The notes beneath the pieces are model-generated. The model saw nothing but the letters and a program-made list of their open reading frames with translations, did no database searches and had not been told where the DNA came from. The position numbers and the translations under genes are program-made. DNA of 64,000 nucleotides from CS4-C045 sp963844115 (GTDB lineage Bacteria; Planctomycetota; Planctomycetia; Pirellulales; UBA7805), in the NCBI GenBank assembly GCA_963844115.1, contig CAWJNN010000030.1:46867-110866 (forward strand), read 5' to 3'. Shown in pieces: positions 20,736-30,001 of the stretch; the first letter of the stretch is position 1; each line of letters opens with the position of its first letter.

Positions 20736-22088
20736 TTATTCTTCGTCGCTGCCGAAGTAACCATGCCAGGCGAGATTCAGCGTATCTTGATCCAAGGTCA
20801 ACGGCTGGTTGCGGTAGTTGCAAATGTCGCGGGCTCTTTCGACCAGATCCCGCGGCTCACAACAGTGCATCGGCCGGTTCTCACGCTGATAACGAGCGAT
20901 CAGCCCGTCGATGACGTCGCTTGGCACGTTGCTGCCATCGCGGGACGCGTACGCGTGGAAGATTTCCTTGTAGCGGTCCGCCGACGGGTCGGCCATGTGA
21001 ACGCGATAACCCATGCGTCGCAGGAACGCGGGAGTCATAACGTTGTTGACGTCCAGGTTGGTGGAAACGATCAACATCTGCCGGAACGGCACTTCCAGTT
21101 GCTGGCCGGTCTGCAGTGTCAGGAAGTCGATCCCCCGCTCTAACGGATGAATCCAGCGATTCAAAATTGTCTCCGGCGCAATGCGCTGGCAACCGAAGTC
21201 GTCCAGCAAAAACGTGCCGCCGTTGGCTTTGAAGTGCAAGGGCGCTTCGTAGTAGCCCAGGTTGGGACTGAAAACCAAATCCAGCACTTCGACCGTCAAT
21301 TCACCACCGACGACGACAAAGGGCCGGCGAATCTGCACCCAACGGCGATCAATCTGGACGCCACGCTCACGCGGCTTGTCAGTTGCGCCGACCGGCTCGT
21401 GGCACTCCATATCGAAGACACGAATGATGTTCTGGCCGACGCCGATACAATGCGGTATCCAAAAATCTCCGCCGGCCGCGTCGTGCAGGAGGTGTCCCAG
21501 CGCCGTCTTGCCGTTGCCCGGCGGGCCGAAGAGGAACAGGCTGCGGCGTGACTGCATGGCCAGGCCGGAGACTTGAACCACATGATCGGGCAGAACCAGA
21601 TCCGAGATGGCGTCGTTCACCTGCTGTTGGGTCGGGTCGGGCAAATGCTGGAACTGCCAGTCCAGGTTCGTGGTGTAGGACTCCAGCGAAACGGGGGCCG
21701 GCCCCACGTAACCGGAAATTTCGAACAGACGGCGAGCCCGTTCGCTGCCGCGACCAGTGATGGTAAAGCGTGATTTAAAGGGACCGCTGTGGCCGAGCAT
21801 TTCAACCAGTTGGTCTGCTCGAAGCTGCTCGAACAGCTCCGACACAATCTGCAGTGGAAGACACAGTTTTTCAGCGGCCCATTGAGTGGTTAGGCGCGGA
21901 ACGGTGAAGGCCAGCTTCAGGGTCAAGTCCAGCAGGACTTCGGGGTCCACGCCGGTTTCTGTTAGTTCCGTGGGGGCCTTCGGTGCAAAGCCCTGATCGC
22001 CTACCTCGATCATACGAGCGGGCATAACCGGTTGACCGTAGCCGGTGGTCGGCTCGGCGCCCAAAACATCATACGTCATCTTCATCAA
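20736..22088 (-). CDS. AAA+ ATPase at the end of the Tad operon
   Basis: 450 residues. The N-terminal third resembles a winged-helix region (VPRLTTQWAAEKLCLPLQIVSELFEQLRADQLVEMLG). A P-loop ATPase follows: Walker A GPPGNGKT at about 188-195, Walker B GTFLLDDFG near 295, and a sensor-like LIVSTNLD. The C-terminal lid ends CCEPRDLVERARDICNY. This resembles predicted Tad-cluster ATPases of planctomycetes rather than the secretion motor. It is the last gene of the minus-strand Tad run, 70 bases after the TadG-like gene. No MinD-like CpaE/TadZ is present in the window, so this protein might take a regulatory or localisation role; that is inference. Confidence 0.75.
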   Translation of the reverse strand: MMKMTYDVLGAEPTTGYGQPVMPARMIEVGDQGFAPKAPTELTETGVDPEVLLDLTLKLAFTVPRLTTQWAAEKLCLPLQIVSELFEQLRADQLVEMLGHSGPFKSRFTITGRGSERARRLFEISGYVGPAPVSLESYTTNLDWQFQHLPDPTQQQVNDAISDLVLPDHVVQVSGLAMQSRRSLFLFGPPGNGKTALGHLLHDAAGGDFWIPHCIGVGQNIIRVFDMECHEPVGATDKPRERGVQIDRRWVQIRRPFVVVGGELTVEVLDLVFSPNLGYYEAPLHFKANGGTFLLDDFGCQRIAPETILNRWIHPLERGIDFLTLQTGQQLEVPFRQMLIVSTNLDVNNVMTPAFLRRMGYRVHMADPSADRYKEIFHAYASRDGSNVPSDVIDGLIARYQRENRPMHCCEPRDLVERARDICNYRNQPLTLDQDTLNLAWHGYFGSDEE

Positions 22089-22158
22089 AGGTTGCCTTTC
22101 CTCATAGCCGACGAGTCGCGCTGCTTACTTCATCAAAATGTCTACTCAATCAAACCGC

Positions 22159-23349
22159 TTATTCAATCAAAACGGGGGTCGAGAAAATCGACGTTTCTTC
22201 GGTAATTTCTTCGTCCAGGTCGATCACGACGCAAGCATCGGAGATGGTGGACGGCTGAAAATCGACGTGCAAGGTTGCTGGCATGCCGGTGATATCGACC
22301 GACAAAATAACAACGGGCACGAATTTGATGATCGTAAACTGCGCGTTGTCACCATTCCCCTCATCGACCTCGCTGAAAATCGGAATCAGGCGAGGCTGTC
22401 CGATAATCGAAATCAATTCGCTTTCGAATCCGGCGCTCAGACCCGTGTCTCCGTCCAAAATCAGTGGATCTTCCTCGCTTGCCGAAACCTCGCCACCAAG
22501 GTCGGCCAGATCTGCTTCGTTGGTCCCGTTTAGTATCTGTCGCTTGATGTCCGCCGTACTGTTTCCGTGATGTCCGATATCCACCGTGCCGCGATTACCG
22601 GAGTTCGGTAACGTTTCGTCCGTATGCGGGTAAAGATCCGCTTCGGCGATTCCGTCCCCGGGAGTGCTGACCGGCGGGTCGGCGTCGGGGTCCCAGGTAT
22701 AGTTATCGGGTCCGGTGCCTGCTTCGACCAACTCCCAAGACTCTAAATCCAATGCGAACGGGAGGATGCTGCAGGTAATGCCGCTACCTGGTGGAATGAC
22801 CAACCGCGAACCCGGCAAAACGGCGGCCGTGGCCCACGCCCGGACGTTGGCGGTCGTCTTTTGAAATAACGAGCCAAAAATCAGCGGCAGTTGCACATCT
22901 CCATTACTACTACCGGCTTGATTGCGCAGCAGATTGACACGCACCATGTTAACGGGAGTCCCGCCCCAATTGAGCGTCCAGGTTCCGGTACCCGTATCGT
23001 AGGTCGCTTTACCAAACTCAACGTCACGATCTGGATCGACGTAGGCCGAACTCAAATCGCCCGAGCGGTGCAGAGCGCTGTAGTTGACCGCCACCGCCTT
23101 GGCGGCAGCTTCCGTCTCGGCCTGCGTCCTGGTTGCCCCGACCCCGAGCCCAAACGGCAATTCGGCCGCGGCGGCCAGATCGGATGCATCGGCACCCGCC
23201 TGGAGTTGTGTCCTGGTGACCTTGATATGGCCGACGTCAAAGACCAAACCGGTGACCCCCAGCAAGCCGATCAACAGAAAGGCACTAATGGCAAACACCG
23301 CGCCCCCACCAAACCTGGACCGTCGTCGCGATTTCATGCAGAGTTTCAT
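22159..23349 (-). CDS. TadG-like pilus assembly protein
   Basis: About 396 residues. Starting at 23349 (MKLCMKSRRRSRFGGG), it has GAGGG upstream and an N-terminal membrane helix (AVFAISAFLLIGLLGVTGLVFDVGHI). Then comes the LQAGADASDLAAAAEL segment typical of TadE/TadG-like proteins, where pseudopilin-like subunits have a VDxAxxAAA block. The remaining ~300 residues are probably exported; WDPDADPP and TDETLP are Asp-rich loops. It lies directly after the two TadE genes with no terminator between, so it is probably co-transcribed. Its role in fibre assembly or adhesion is inferred from family and position. Confidence 0.8.
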   Translation of the reverse strand: MKLCMKSRRRSRFGGGAVFAISAFLLIGLLGVTGLVFDVGHIKVTRTQLQAGADASDLAAAAELPFGLGVGATRTQAETEAAAKAVAVNYSALHRSGDLSSAYVDPDRDVEFGKATYDTGTGTWTLNWGGTPVNMVRVNLLRNQAGSSNGDVQLPLIFGSLFQKTTANVRAWATAAVLPGSRLVIPPGSGITCSILPFALDLESWELVEAGTGPDNYTWDPDADPPVSTPGDGIAEADLYPHTDETLPNSGNRGTVDIGHHGNSTADIKRQILNGTNEADLADLGGEVSASEEDPLILDGDTGLSAGFESELISIIGQPRLIPIFSEVDEGNGDNAQFTIIKFVPVVILSVDITGMPATLHVDFQPSTISDACVVIDLDEEITEETSIFSTPVLIE

Positions 23350-23392
23350 GGTCCCAACCCTCGAAATTGAAAGACTCGGTTTATGAATCGAT

Positions 23393-23803
23393 TTATTCCT
23401 TACGCATTTCCACTTCCGCGACAAGCGTGTTGTCACTGAGCCACATCATGATGCCCCAGTCGACGGCAGTGAAGGGAACGGACACGTTTACCTTAAACGT
23501 GTCGCCCCTGGCAGTCGTGTCGATACTGGGCGTGATCGTGCGGGTGTAGCCGCTGATGCCCGAGTTCGTCAAATACGTGTCGATGGTCGCCAGCGCCTGC
23601 GCGTTGTTCCCACCCACTACCACACCATGCCTGGCCCCCTCGCGGGCTCCGTTGGTGATGATCTCCTGGACCATCATCATCCGTCCAAACTCGAAGATGC
23701 TCCAGTTGATCAGCAGAAACAGCATCAGGACGATCGACAATTCGAGAACCTCTGCTCCTCGTCGCGTCCTGCCTGCTCGTCGTTTATTGGCAATTCTTCC
23801 CAC
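23393..23803 (-). CDS. tadE: TadE-like pseudopilin, second copy
   Basis: 136 residues. Basic N-terminus (NKRRAGRTRRGAEVLE), then a hydrophobic helix (LSIVLMLFLLINWSIFEFGRMMM) and VQEIITNGAREGARHGVV, which is the TadE signature. The periplasmic remainder ends WLSDNTLVAEVEMRKE, nearly the same ending as its neighbour. It starts three bases after the stop of the preceding TadE. TadE-type proteins are processed by the prepilin peptidase and help assemble Flp pili. Confidence 0.85.
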   Translation of the reverse strand: MGRIANKRRAGRTRRGAEVLELSIVLMLFLLINWSIFEFGRMMMVQEIITNGAREGARHGVVVGGNNAQALATIDTYLTNSGISGYTRTITPSIDTTARGDTFKVNVSVPFTAVDWGIMMWLSDNTLVAEVEMRKE

Positions 23804-23806
23804 CGG

Positions 23807-24208
23807 TTACTCCTTGCGCATGACAACTTGTGCGTTCAAGGTGTTGTCGCCTAGCCAGAACAAAATGCCGTAGTCAACGGCGGCATACGCCACCGACACG
23901 GTTACCGTGATCGGATCGCCTTTGGCAACGGTATTCGAATTGGGAACAATGGTGCGTGTGTGCGCGGTGATGCCCTCATTGGCCATGTAGGCGTCGATCG
24001 CCGCCAACGCGGCGGCGTGACTCGTACCGGAGATCGATGCCCGTCGCCCGCCTTCACGCGCGGCATTAGTCAGAATTTCCTGAACGACCATAGCCCGGCC
24101 GAATTCGATGAGGCCCATGGCCATCATCGTCAGAAGGGGAAGCAGGATCGCCAGCTCGAGAATCGCGGCGCCGCTTCTGGCTTCACGCCCTATTTGTGTT
24201 CGTTTCAT
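23807..24208 (-). CDS. tadE: TadE-like pseudopilin, first copy
   Basis: 133 residues from the ATG at 24208 (MKRTQIGREARSGAAILELA), chosen because GAGGG lies about eight bases upstream. The hydrophobic helix LLPLLTMMAMGLIEFGRAMV and the VQEILTNAAREGGRRA block are typical of TadE. The C-terminus WLGDNTLNAQVVMRKE parallels the next gene, so the two arose by duplication. It follows tadC by about 120 bases in the same direction. Confidence 0.85.
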   Translation of the reverse strand: MKRTQIGREARSGAAILELAILLPLLTMMAMGLIEFGRAMVVQEILTNAAREGGRRASISGTSHAAALAAIDAYMANEGITAHTRTIVPNSNTVAKGDPITVTVSVAYAAVDYGILFWLGDNTLNAQVVMRKE

Positions 24209-24326
24209 CGCCGGCACCCTCACTGTACTGTTGTCTGCTCGTTGCGTCAGATACCCGCAGGGCTGGCCAGGCACTTACCCTCGTACCTCTGTTATAAACC
24301 CGCCAAAAATCGGATGCAAAGAGTTT

Positions 24327-25232
24327 TTAGAATCTGTCCAGCATTTCCATCACGCGTACCCCGGCCGGGCCCATCAGCACGATGTACAGGGCCGGGAAAA
24401 TCAGCAAAACCGTCGGGAAAATCAGCTTCAGTGGGGCTTTTTGGGCCTGGGCCTCCGCCCACTGGTATCGCTTTAGCCGCAACGTGTCGGCATGCACCCG
24501 CATGGCCTTCACCACACTTGCACCAAACCGCTCGGACTGCGCTACGACGGACGCCAGGCTGCGCAATTCCTCGGCGTCGAACCGATTGGCAAAATCCTTG
24601 AGTGCCTCGCCGGTCGTGCGGCCCAATTGAACCTCGCGCTGCACGATCGCCATTTCATTGGCCAGCAGCGGGTGAGCCTGGTGCAACTCCGTGGCCACAC
24701 GGGCCAGGGACGCCGGCAAACTCAAACCACCTTCCAGACAAACGACAATCACATCCAACGCATCGGGCATCGCCCGGCGGATCGTCTTTTGTCGTTTGGA
24801 TTTCTCGTAGTCCAGCCAAAAGCTGGGCGCGACGGTGCCGACCAGTCCCACGATCGCCCCAAACGCCAGTCCCTGTCGCAACGTCACGAAGCCGACCGTA
24901 CTGAGGATAAAGCCGACGAACATCGGCGAAACCATCATCACAAACTTAACGCCCAGATAGATCGCCGTGGAATGCCGCTTGTACAATCCCGCCTGCAACA
25001 TCCTGGCCTTGAGGCGGCTCATCCGCGATTCGTTCTTGGGCATCAGAATCGACCCCATCTTCGGTAGAGAGCGATTCGTTGCCCGATCGTCAACTCGGCC
25101 ACCAGCAGTCGTGGCCACTGCCGCGACGTCCGAGGTACCTTCCGAGGCACCCAGCACCATGGAGACCAGGACAATCAGGCTGGCGACCACGGCGAAGGCC
25201 GAAATCATGATCGTGATATCACCGGTAGTCAT
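24327..25232 (-). CDS. tadC: TadC, type II secretion F-domain membrane protein
   Basis: 301 residues with an N-terminal membrane helix, two central helices (VKFVMMVSPMFVGFILS, LAFGAIVGLVGTVAPSFWLDYE), a T2SSF cytoplasmic domain (RRAMPDALDVIVVCLEGGLSLPASLARVATEL ... RFGASVVKAMRVHAD) and a final helix (LIFPTVLLIFPALYIVLMGPAGV). The PDALDVIV...EAGLSL pattern is the F-family signature. With TadB it forms the inner-membrane platform of the Flp pilus. It begins 12 bases after tadB. Confidence 0.9.
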   Translation of the reverse strand: MTTGDITIMISAFAVVASLIVLVSMVLGASEGTSDVAAVATTAGGRVDDRATNRSLPKMGSILMPKNESRMSRLKARMLQAGLYKRHSTAIYLGVKFVMMVSPMFVGFILSTVGFVTLRQGLAFGAIVGLVGTVAPSFWLDYEKSKRQKTIRRAMPDALDVIVVCLEGGLSLPASLARVATELHQAHPLLANEMAIVQREVQLGRTTGEALKDFANRFDAEELRSLASVVAQSERFGASVVKAMRVHADTLRLKRYQWAEAQAQKAPLKLIFPTVLLIFPALYIVLMGPAGVRVMEMLDRF

Positions 25233-25244
25233 GACAGATCCTAT

Positions 25245-26194
25245 TTAGTAATCAAAACGAATGATCTTTCGAATCCAGAGCCACCCGGCGAACATCATGC
25301 CCAGCGCCATCATAATCAGCTTGGGAAACTCCAGTAACGTTTTCTCGTACTCGGGATGAATCGACATCAACAGCACGAACATGAAGGGCGGAAGCGACAA
25401 CAGGATGGCCGCCTGCAGACGCCCCTGAGCGGTCAGGCTGTGGATCATGCCTTGGATGCGGAAACGTTCGCGAACCACACTGCCCAGCTTGTCCAGCAAT
25501 TCGGCCAGGTTACCACCCGTCTGCCGGTGGACCAGCACGGCCAGGACGAAGATCTTGATTTCCAGCAGCCCGGTCCGTCTTCCCAGATGCCGCATCGCAG
25601 TTTCCGGTTCGAGACCTAAATTCATTTGCTCGTAGCAGAACAGAAACTCCAGCGATATCGGCGGCGAAAACTCTTGCGACACCGCATGAATCGCCTGCGT
25701 AATCGTCTGTCCCGACCGCAGCACGCGGGCCATTAATTCGAAGGCATCGGGCAGCTGCTCGCGGAGGGCCGCCATGCGTTGCGCCCGTTTGAAATTGACG
25801 ACGACGACGGGGATGGTCAGTCCGATACAGGTGGCCATCGCGGCGTAAGGCCAGTAGTAGGTAAAAAGAAATGTGAGAACGCCGGCCAACGGTCCCAACA
25901 TGCATGATATTGCCGCTAACCGCGGAACGGTGATTTTCACACCAGACTGTTCGACAAAGAACTGAGCCTTTTCCAGCAACGTCTTTTTCGTGTCGTCATC
26001 CGCCATCGCCTCGGCGGCGATCTCGCTAAAGTCCCTATTCAGACGTTGCTTCTGTTCCTGCGCAGTTGTTGTTCCAGCTTGTCCCGCAGTCGCTTTCTTT
26101 CCGATTCGCGCATGTCCACCAACACAGCGTTGACGCCGAAAATCGCCAGGAAGACTGCGACAAAAGCCGACAAGTTGATAAACAGCGCGGTCAA
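25245..26194 (-). CDS. tadB: TadB, type II secretion F-domain membrane protein (one frameshift)
   Basis: The most likely start is a TTG at 26194 that overlaps the tadA stop (TTGA), giving MTALFINLSAFVAVFLAIFG as the N-terminal helix. One base must be corrected between about 26055 and 26085 to join this to the main frame, which begins LNRDFSEIAAEAMADDD. The remaining features are intact: two central helices, the F-domain (LREQLPDAFELMARVLRSGQTITQAIHAV, then GNLAELLDKLGSVVRERF) and terminal helices ending KIIRFDY. The TTGA overlap implies translational coupling with tadA. It is the partner of TadC in the pilus platform. Confidence 0.85.
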
Positions 26195-27699
26195 AGCTGA
26201 ACTTCCTCCGGCACGTGCGAATCGAGCACGCGTTCCTCAAACAGGTACAACGGCACATCGACTCCCGTATCTTCCATGCGCGACAGACAGTGCGGTCGCA
26301 GACCCGTCGCGTAGAATTCACCTTTAGCGCAGCGATTCTCATCCAACCCATGCTGCCGGAATTCGAACAGGTCATGCATGCTGATCAGATCCCCTTCCAT
26401 GCCGGTAATCTCGGAAATCTTAATCACTTTTCGCGATCCGCCCACCAACCGCGCGATCTGCACAACGATATGAATCGCCGACGCGATCTGACGGCGAATC
26501 GTCCAAATCGGCACCTCAAAACCAGCCATGCCGACCATCATCTCCAGACGGCTGGTCGCGTCCCTGGTCGTGTTGGCATGGACGGTGGTCATGCTGCCCT
26601 CGTGGCCGGTGTTCATGGCCTGCAACATGTCGAGCGCTTCCGCACCGCGGCACTCACCGACAACAATACGATCGGGCCGCATCCGCAACGCGTTGCGGAC
26701 CAGGTCCCGCGTGTTGACCCCGCCCTCACCTTCGACGTTGGCTGGCCGAGTTTCCATCCGCACGACGTGAGGCTGCTGTAACTGCAATTCGGCGGCATCT
26801 TCAATCGTCGCCACCCGCTCATCCGCCGGAATGTAGGAGGACAGCACGTTCAAGAGCGTCGTCTTACCAGAACCGGTGCCACCAGAAATCAGGACGTTCA
26901 CACGAGCTTCGATACAGGCGGCCAAAAATTGAAGCATGTCGGGCGCGATGGAATCAAACTTCAGTAGATCGTCCGACGTAAATCGTCGGGTGCCAAAACG
27001 GCGAATGGAGACCAGCGGACCGTCCAAAGCCAGGGGGGGAATGATCGCATTCAGCCGGCTGCCGTCCGGCAGGCGTGCGTCGACCATGGGATTGGTTTCG
27101 TCAATGCGCCGTCCGATGCGACCAACAATCCGTTGTACGATCGAGGTCACGTGAGCGTCATCCATGAACTTCACATCCGTCAGTTGCAGCTTACCGAACC
27201 GCTCGACGTAGACCGTATTCGGCCCATTGATAAGAATGTCGGTGATGTCGTTATCGCTTAACAGCGATTCCAGCGGCCCCAAGCCAAAGACGTCGTCCAT
27301 GATGCCGTTGATTAACGCATCCTGCTCGGCCGTGCTGAGGAAATCCGATCGAATGTTGCACAACTCCTGCGTGATCTGCTGGACCTCGAATCGCAGCTCC
27401 TTCTCGTGCATCGTGCTGATGGAGGTCAGGTCCAATTCGGCGATGACCTGTCGATGCAAATCGCGTTTGATGCGATTCAGACCGTCATCCATCTCGACGG
27501 TCTCGGGAATGGGTGCGTCTTTCACTTTCGTGGCGACCTCAGCCGCCAACGTGGGCTCAACGGACAGAGTGGGCTCAACGGACAGTGTGGGCTCAACGGA
27601 CCGTGCGGGCCCAACGGGCAGAGTGCGCTCAACCGTTGCGGCACGTTCCGTCTTGCTCTTCTTGCCGTTGGAATTTTTCCTGCGGGAAAGCCAATCCAT
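26191..27699 (-). CDS. tadA: TadA/CpaF secretion ATPase
   Basis: 502 residues from the ATG at 27699, preceded by AGAGG. The N-terminal linker carries an 18-bp coding repeat (VEPTLS/VGPARS, about five copies). The ATPase core has Walker A SGGTGSGKTT, the Asp-box region IEDAAELQLQQPHVVRMETRP, Walker B-like VGECRGAEA and the His box MTTVHANT, all as expected for the GspE/CpaF family. It powers Flp pilus polymerisation at the inner membrane together with TadB and TadC. Confidence 0.93.
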   Translation of the reverse strand: MDWLSRRKNSNGKKSKTERAATVERTLPVGPARSVEPTLSVEPTLSVEPTLAAEVATKVKDAPIPETVEMDDGLNRIKRDLHRQVIAELDLTSISTMHEKELRFEVQQITQELCNIRSDFLSTAEQDALINGIMDDVFGLGPLESLLSDNDITDILINGPNTVYVERFGKLQLTDVKFMDDAHVTSIVQRIVGRIGRRIDETNPMVDARLPDGSRLNAIIPPLALDGPLVSIRRFGTRRFTSDDLLKFDSIAPDMLQFLAACIEARVNVLISGGTGSGKTTLLNVLSSYIPADERVATIEDAAELQLQQPHVVRMETRPANVEGEGGVNTRDLVRNALRMRPDRIVVGECRGAEALDMLQAMNTGHEGSMTTVHANTTRDATSRLEMMVGMAGFEVPIWTIRRQIASAIHIVVQIARLVGGSRKVIKISEITGMEGDLISMHDLFEFRQHGLDENRCAKGEFYATGLRPHCLSRMEDTGVDVPLYLFEERVLDSHVPEEVQL

Positions 27700-27800
27700 G
27701 TTTGCCTCTAATCGTTGTGTGAGTCGGATTCCGTGGTTATCGGTCAGAAAACGGGCCAAGACAGGCGGTTCGCTATGTGCGAAACCACCCGCACGGCGAA

Positions 27801-28748
27801 TCACGTGGCGCGGGTCACTCCCCATCGATTTTCTGATCTTTCCACGCGGATCGTGCTGCGGTGAAGTCCGCGCAACGTGCGGATTTGAGCGTAACGAGGC
27901 TGTTTCTTGGGCTCCTCTGCTTCCTCGCCTGTGCCAGGGTTACTGGCAGCTGAGGAAACGGCGCCTGCCAAGGCTCCCACCAGCCTGCCTACGGACTCTC
28001 CGACCCCTGTGGCAGTATTAGGCCGTTCCTGGTGAAACCGCAGTTGGGCCAGCGTCGCGGGTCGGGCCTTGGATTCGTCCGCGTCTTCCGGGTTGCGTAG
28101 CGAAAGATGCAGGAGGCCCTCGTTCATGGCCAGGTCTAATTTGGCGGCTTGATCGGGACTTACCAATACCGTGACACTTTTCATCTTATTGGGATCCACC
28201 GAATTCTTGTCGGACGGGTCCAACAGCTGATCCACCGCCAACAATTGCACGTTCTGTAATAAAGTTGTCGTGGACCCGCCGCCGGTCTCGTCGTTCGCGT
28301 TGGTCCGGCTTGTGAACAGAATATCCACGCGATTACCCGGCTGAATGAACCCCCCCACGCCCGCCGCGACGTGCGGTGTGCGAATGGTGAAGGCTCGCAT
28401 TCCAACCGGGATCATGGCCGCCAACCCGCGTCCCGCATCTTTGTCCGCCAGTTTGGCCTGCGACAGCGGCTCGCCCCGTACCAACGGAACCAAAACCGCC
28501 CGATCGATGGCGTCGTCGATGTTTGCGATCGCTCCCGCCGGGACCATCGATTTGGGCCAGTTATGAACTTTTACAACGTCTGGAGTCACCATCACTCCAC
28601 GAGGAACGTCCACGGACGCCACCAGCACGGTGGTCATTTCCACCTCCGACGCGGCGATTGCCCTTTGCCTCAACTGGTCAACGCCAATCGCGGCAAATCC
28701 ACCGCAGACCAAAGCCAAAATGATTACCAATAAAGTTCGCGTTTTCAC
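27801..28748 (-). CDS. cpaB: CpaB/RcpC pilus assembly protein
   Basis: About 315 residues. The GTG at 28748 is chosen because GGGGAG lies seven bases upstream and the next residues form the membrane helix (KTRTLLVIILALVCGGFAAIGV). An SAF-type domain follows (VDVPRGVMVTPDVVKVHNWPKSMVP, PLVRGEPLSQAKL), then the RcpC region (IRTPHVAAGVGGFIQPGNRVDILFTS, VTVLVSPDQAAKLDLAMNEGLLHLSLRNPED). The last ~60 residues are low-complexity. It lies between the prepilin peptidase and tadA, the usual Tad order. Confidence 0.88.
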   Translation of the reverse strand: MKTRTLLVIILALVCGGFAAIGVDQLRQRAIAASEVEMTTVLVASVDVPRGVMVTPDVVKVHNWPKSMVPAGAIANIDDAIDRAVLVPLVRGEPLSQAKLADKDAGRGLAAMIPVGMRAFTIRTPHVAAGVGGFIQPGNRVDILFTSRTNANDETGGGSTTTLLQNVQLLAVDQLLDPSDKNSVDPNKMKSVTVLVSPDQAAKLDLAMNEGLLHLSLRNPEDADESKARPATLAQLRFHQERPNTATGVGESVGRLVGALAGAVSSAASNPGTGEEAEEPKKQPRYAQIRTLRGLHRSTIRVERSENRWGVTRAT

Positions 28749-28856
28749 GGTAGATCTCCCCAGAAATGCGTACGGCCTCAACGTCGGCGTCATTACCAAT
28801 CCGCGCGGCAGCACATCGACTGAATTACTCGTTTCGTATCAACGGTTCTCATGCCG

Positions 28857-29411
28857 TCAATGAATCCATTGTAACCACGCGTACGCACTGATAATTCCCA
28901 GCGGCACCATGGCACCGAAAGGAATCACGCGATAGCGACGCTCTTTATCAACCGTTAAATTCTCCACGAGGTCCTCGCGACCGAAATGGACTCCCAGCAG
29001 AGCCATACGGAAGAAAATCAGCTTCAATGTCAGCCAGCTCTCACGAAGTTTGCCTCGCATTAGAATCAGAATGATGGCGTAGATGCCGGCGATTAAGGAA
29101 CTGGCCACGAACACATGAATGGTCGACTGCAATCCCAGCCAGGCACCAAGGCTGGCCATTAGCTTGACGTCGCCGGCACCCATTAATCCCAGACCGTACG
29201 GCACGATCAACACGCCAAAGCCGAAGAGGGCTCCCATGAAAGCGTCCATGTATCCAGACCCGCCACTGACGACCGAGTGGTAAAACAGGCCGCTGAAAAA
29301 AAGCGGAATCGTCAACACGTTGTAAACGCGATACTTCCAGAGGTCGGTCGCAGCACCGACGCTGGCGGCGAGGAGAACGATGATTTTCGGTAACCAAGCA
29401 ATTTCTATCAC
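28857..29411 (-). CDS. cpaA: CpaA/TadV prepilin peptidase
   Basis: About 184 residues. The GTG at 29411 has an AAGGAG site five to six bases upstream; a longer frame exists but lacks one. The first catalytic Asp is in AATDLWKYRVYN and the second in GAGDVK, the pair that defines A24 aspartic peptidases. Six hydrophobic segments are visible. It would cleave the Flp pilins and TadE proteins of this locus. The C-terminal extension (HFGREDLVENLTVDKERRYRVIPFGAMVPLGII) is longer than in the shortest family members. Confidence 0.9.
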   Translation of the reverse strand: MIEIAWLPKIIVLLAASVGAATDLWKYRVYNVLTIPLFFSGLFYHSVVSGGSGYMDAFMGALFGFGVLIVPYGLGLMGAGDVKLMASLGAWLGLQSTIHVFVASSLIAGIYAIILILMRGKLRESWLTLKLIFFRMALLGVHFGREDLVENLTVDKERRYRVIPFGAMVPLGIISAYAWLQWIH

Positions 29412-29492
29412 GGGAACTCCTTTACTACTCCGCTCCGGGACGTGATGCCCCTGCTCGGTCTGAACGGCGCCCGCCAAAGTCGGCGATCAGCA

Positions 29493-29660
29493 CTACGGCA
29501 GCGCGGCGTCGGTGTCTTGATAAAATGTTTGTACGCTCTGTCCAATGGTGACAATGATGGCGACGGCGGCGGCCACAATAATCGCCAAAACCAACGCCAG
29601 CTCGGTGACCTCAGCCGCCGTCTCTTCAGCCAGGAATTTATTCACCGTGCTGCGTTGCAT
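29493..29660 (-). CDS. flp: Flp-type pilin, second copy
   Basis: 55 residues from the ATG at 29660 (AGGA six bases upstream). The hydrophilic leader MQRSTVNKFLAEETAAEVTELALV is followed by a hydrophobic helix (LAIIVAAAVAIIVTIG) and the end DAALP. Flp pilins are cleaved before the ...xxE-containing helix; the glutamates of EVTELA fit the prepilin site. It shares EVTEL, the helix and the DAALP tail with the first copy. Confidence 0.88.
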   Translation of the reverse strand: MQRSTVNKFLAEETAAEVTELALVLAIIVAAAVAIIVTIGQSVQTFYQDTDAALP

Positions 29661-29720
29661 CCCATGTCCTTTCCATGATTTCCGCAATGGCTTTCATGAC
29701 TTCCCTAACGGATAACGCCT

Positions 29721-29788
29721 GCCGCCGCTGTTTGGGTGGAAAGGCTAGTGTTTACACACTAGACACTTTCCGCACCCAAACAGGCGGC
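29721..29788. promoter_or_regulatory. Long hairpin between the two flp genes
   Basis: Arms of about 30 bases pair almost perfectly: GCCGCCGCTGTTTGGGTG... against the complement of ...CACCCAAACAGGCGGC, with CTAGTGT/ACACTAG near the loop. On the transcribed minus strand this would lie downstream of flp copy 1 and upstream of flp copy 2. It might stabilise or end the upstream flp message to give excess pilin. No clear U-run follows. Confidence 0.75.
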
Positions 29789-29827
29789 TAACAGACAAAT
29801 CCAGCTGGCCTATCGGCTATCCGTCCG

Positions 29828-30001
29828 TTAAGGCAACGCTGCGTCAACCGAGCTATAAGCGGTCGAGACGCTCGTTCCGATATTCTGGATAGCGACAATT
29901 GCCAGAGCGACGATCAGGGCCAATACGATACCCAGTTCCGTCACTTCGGCCGCTTTTTCATCATTGAAAAAGCGCTTTGCAAACTTCACGACGTTGCTCA
30001 T
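29828..30001 (-). CDS. flp: Flp-type pilin, first copy
   Basis: 57 residues from the ATG at 30001; GGGAG lies eight bases upstream. Leader MSNVVKFAKRFFNDEKAAEVTELG, helix IVLALIVALAIVAIQNIG, tail TAYSSVDAALP. It is the first gene of the Tad transcript, about 130 bases downstream of the predicted sigma-54 promoter. It is probably the major pilin because it lies closest to the promoter and before a large hairpin. Confidence 0.9.
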   Translation of the reverse strand: MSNVVKFAKRFFNDEKAAEVTELGIVLALIVALAIVAIQNIGTSVSTAYSSVDAALP

